Below are positions 61,924 to 64,000 of a stretch of 64,000 bases of DNA, one piece after another; the stretch's first letter is position 1, and each line of letters starts with the position of its first letter. The notes beneath the pieces were generated by a model that was not told the origin of the DNA, made no database searches, and worked only from the letters and a program-made list of their open reading frames with translations. The position numbers and the translations under genes are program-made. Where the stretch lies: the NCBI GenBank assembly GCA_947303395.1, contig CAMYYD010000010.1, forward strand, positions 23,265-87,264, read 5' to 3'. The DNA is from an uncultured Bacteroidales bacterium (GTDB lineage Bacteria > Bacteroidota > Bacteroidia > Bacteroidales > F082).

Positions 61924-62806
61924 TAGAGTGATATGCAGTGATGATAACTGCACTGAGAATCAGCACAATACCTAATGCAAGGCGTAATCCAAATGCTTCG
62001 TTGAATACGAAGATTCCGATTAAAACTGCTGTCAGAGGCTCGAGGGCACCGAGGATTGCCGTTGGGGTCGCTCCTACGTATTTAGAGGCGTAGACCATCA
62101 AAACGAGCGACAATGTGGCTGGAACGACAGCGAGCCAAATAGAGTAAAACCAGCTCACAGCGTTGTGTGGAAGACGCAAAGGATTGCCTGTAAGCCAAGC
62201 AAACACTGCCATTCCAATGGCACAATACAGCACCACGTAAAAGTTGATTTTAAACGACGACATCTCAAGCGGGCAACGGTTCACCACGATGATGTAAATT
62301 GCATATGTAAGAGCCGAAACGAGCACCAAAATCACACCGAGAGTGTTCAAAGCGCCGCCTGCATCACTCCAATAGAGCAGCAAAACTCCAACAAGTGACA
62401 AAATGATAGCGACGATGGTCTTTATACCGGCTTTCTCCTTGAAAAACAAGCCCATAATCACTGCCGTCATGATTGGATAAGTGAACAAAAGCGTGGATGC
62501 CACGCCTGCCGCAATGTATTTAAAACTGAAATAAAGCGTCATCGAGGATGCTGTAAAAAGCAGTCCGAGTGCAGTAAGAGTACAAAACTCTCTTTTAGTT
62601 ACTTTTAGACTTTCTTTCTTGATAATCAATATGATAGATATGATAATCCATGCCATTGTGAAACGGCTGAACAATACCGAATTTGTGTTCATTCCCTGCT
62701 CATAGAGCTTCAACGCACCAAGTGGGTTTGTGCCATAAAACACCGCCGCCAAGATGCCGCAAATTGTACCGAAAACCTTTTTATTTGATGTAATTGTATT
62801 GTTCAT
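61916..62806 (-). CDS. EamA/DMT family transporter
   Basis: The 296-residue protein has ten predicted membrane segments in two EamA repeats (the first contains FYGTNPLGALKLYEQG and IAAGVASTLLFTYPIMTAVIMGL; the second VLVSALTYAIYIIVV and AILGALEPLTAVLIGIFVFNEAF). The family exports amino acids, nucleosides or other metabolites; the substrate is unknown. The start at 62806 (MNNTITSN) is preferred over 62830 because the -7 box covers 62828-62835. It is divergent from the topoisomerase gene. Confidence 0.9.
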   Translation of the reverse strand: MNNTITSNKKVFGTICGILAAVFYGTNPLGALKLYEQGMNTNSVLFSRFTMAWIIISIILIIKKESLKVTKREFCTLTALGLLFTASSMTLYFSFKYIAAGVASTLLFTYPIMTAVIMGLFFKEKAGIKTIVAIILSLVGVLLLYWSDAGGALNTLGVILVLVSALTYAIYIIVVNRCPLEMSSFKINFYVVLYCAIGMAVFAWLTGNPLRLPHNAVSWFYSIWLAVVPATLSLVLMVYASKYVGATPTAILGALEPLTAVLIGIFVFNEAFGLRLALGIVLILSAVIITAYHSKD

Positions 62807-62827
62807 AAGATGTTTAAAAAAAACGTG

Positions 62828-62860
62828 CAAAAATAAGATATTTTTTACTATCTTTGCAAA
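62828..62860 (-). promoter_or_regulatory. Promoter of the EamA gene
   Basis: On the minus strand: TTTG at 62860-62857, a 21-nt spacer, TATTTTTG at 62835-62828. The -33 box abuts the opposing -7 box at TTTGCAAA. Confidence 0.65.
62849..62856 (+). promoter_or_regulatory. -7 box of the topoisomerase gene
   Basis: TATCTTTG, 18 nt before the ATG at 62875. The expected -33 site near 62824-62827 reads CGTG, a weak match. Confidence 0.5.
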
Positions 62861-62874
62861 AAGTTTTTGAGATT

Positions 62875-64000
62875 ATGGCGGAAGAAATTATTGACGACAA
62901 CGTATTGGAAGACAACGAGTTAGATTTTACAACACAAGTTAATCCAGTTGATTATACCGACGATGCGATTCAGCATTTGTCGTGGAACGAGCATATCCGT
63001 AAGCGTCTTGGAATGTATATCGGCAAGGCTGGCGACGGATCGGCTCACGACGACGGTATCTATATTTTGTTGAAGGAAATCGTCGACAACAGTATCGATG
63101 AATTCAACATGGGTGCCGGAAAAGTGATAGAAATCGACATCAACGACGGTCGTGTGCATGTTCGCGACTACGGTCGTGGTATCCCTCTCGCCTCTCTCAA
63201 AGACTGTATGGGCCAGATGAACACCGGCGGTAAGTACAATAACGAGGCGTTTAAGAAATCGGTGGGTCTCAACGGCGTAGGCGCAAAAGCCACAAACGCC
63301 GCATCATCGTATTTCAAAGCTCAATCTTATCGCGACGGCAAGACAAAAATTGTCGAATTCTCAAAAGGTGAGCTGACATCCGAATCAGATTTCCTGCCAA
63401 CAGACCAGAAAAACGGCACTGAAATCACTTTTGTTCCTGATGCCGAACTCTTCGGAAACTACCATTTCCTTATGGAATACGTCGATGAGATGGTGTGGAA
63501 CTACGCATTTTTGAATAGCGGTTTAACACTCGTCCTCAACGGTCAGAAATATCAGGCAAAAAACGGTCTCCTCGACCTTCTTACACGCAAAATCGGTAAG
63601 CTTGAGACATGCGCCTATCCTATCATCCATATCAAAGAAGGCGATTTTGAGTGCGCTTTCACACATTCGAATATTACTTCAAACGAAGAATATTTCTCGT
63701 TTGCAAACGGACAATATAACCCTCTCGGTGGCACGCATCTCAACGTATTCCGCGAAGCTATCGCCAAGACTATCAGAGAGTTCTACAACAAAGAATACGA
63801 GACATCTGACATCCGCAGCTCGTTCATCGCAGCATTGTCTATAAAGGTTGACAACCCGGAATTTGAAGGTCAAACAAAGACAAAATTCTCGTCAACATAT
63901 GTCGACAAAGACAACGAAACGACAATCAGGATGTATATCACAGATATCATCAAGAGGCATTTCGACAAGTTTTTGCACATGAACAGCGATGTCGCGGAAG
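62875..64000 (+). CDS. parE: DNA topoisomerase IV subunit B (ParE/GyrB type), partial
   Basis: I translated this frame directly; it is open from the ATG at 62875 (MAEEIIDDNVLEDNELDF) to the window end, about 375 residues. It contains the GHKL ATPase motifs: EIVDNSIDEFNMG, DYGRGIP, MNTGGKYNN and VGLNGVGAKATNAAS, followed by the transducer domain (FANGQYNPLGGTH, PEFEGQTKTKFSS). Both GyrB and ParE share these; the NMGAGK and GLNGVGAKATNAAS variants point to topoisomerase IV. It decatenates or relaxes DNA with a ParC partner outside the window. The C-terminal TOPRIM part is missing because of the window edge. Confidence 0.9.
   Translation, partial: MAEEIIDDNVLEDNELDFTTQVNPVDYTDDAIQHLSWNEHIRKRLGMYIGKAGDGSAHDDGIYILLKEIVDNSIDEFNMGAGKVIEIDINDGRVHVRDYGRGIPLASLKDCMGQMNTGGKYNNEAFKKSVGLNGVGAKATNAASSYFKAQSYRDGKTKIVEFSKGELTSESDFLPTDQKNGTEITFVPDAELFGNYHFLMEYVDEMVWNYAFLNSGLTLVLNGQKYQAKNGLLDLLTRKIGKLETCAYPIIHIKEGDFECAFTHSNITSNEEYFSFANGQYNPLGGTHLNVFREAIAKTIREFYNKEYETSDIRSSFIAALSIKVDNPEFEGQTKTKFSSTYVDKDNETTIRMYITDIIKRHFDKFLHMNSDVAE

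Overview
The window looks like chromosomal DNA of a Bacteroidales-type member of the Bacteroidota. It encodes a type IX secretion system (T9SS) component (PorQ) and several secreted proteins with T9SS-like C-terminal sorting tails. It also has a split transketolase, a two-overlapping-frame TamB/AddA-type pair, the DciA(DUF721)-RecF pair and a long-form NusB. Many genes are preceded by the Bacteroidota promoter pattern (TTTG, about 19-21 nt, TAnnTTTG) rather than by strong Shine-Dalgarno sites. Both window ends cut through genes: a LolC/E-type ABC permease on the left (minus strand) and a ParE/GyrB-type topoisomerase subunit on the right (plus strand).

Layout. 1-3925: ABC permease, NamZ-like (DUF1343) exo-muramidase, class I aminotransferase, DUF1573 protein. 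4012-4181: tRNA-Met with its own promoter and terminator. 4202-8433: an AT-rich island with a cytosine methyltransferase, an EcoRII-like restriction enzyme, a Vsr mismatch endonuclease and two unrecognised genes, bounded by hairpin terminators. 8481-14506: housekeeping metabolism (split transketolase, RluA-type pseudouridine synthase, NfeD/SPFH membrane pair, prolyl-tRNA editing deacylase, arginine deiminase). 14670-22120: a membrane TPR regulator followed by two giant paralogous secreted proteins. 22194-33165: tricorn-like protease, AddA-like helicase-nuclease and TamB. 33178-35523: TsaD and dGTPase. 35530-42275: PEGA/FGE-like secreted protein and PNGase F-like glycosidase, divergent from an S9 peptidase lipoprotein. 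42294-50607: a giant PPDK-like protein without a PEP-binding barrel, a Cys-rich protein, and three exported proteins. 50771-56837: GAPDH, LpxD-like acyltransferase, EF-P, DciA, RecF, PorQ, NusB. 56883-62806: a surface-glycan group (GT2/PGT-like fusion, formyltransferase/propeller fusion, Wzx-type flippase) and an EamA transporter.

How the genes fit together. PorQ belongs to the T9SS that would export the sorting-tail proteins at 16151-22120 and 46901-47986, and possibly the one at 47989-49095. PNGase F, the S9 peptidase, the tricorn-like protease and the muramidase fit a lifestyle of degrading glycoproteins and peptidoglycan. 

The most unusual signals are four. First, at two and probably three divergent gene pairs the two promoters are nested in one quasi-palindromic element, so that the -33 box of one promoter abuts the -7 box of the other at a TTTGCAAA site. 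Second, two different perfect short palindromes sit in-frame at the same position of the sorting domain in the two adjacent giant paralogs. Third, there is a PPDK-like protein with about 880 extra N-terminal residues and no PEP/pyruvate barrel. Fourth, there are two unusual glycan-enzyme fusions. No CRISPR array, integrase, transposase or rRNA was seen.
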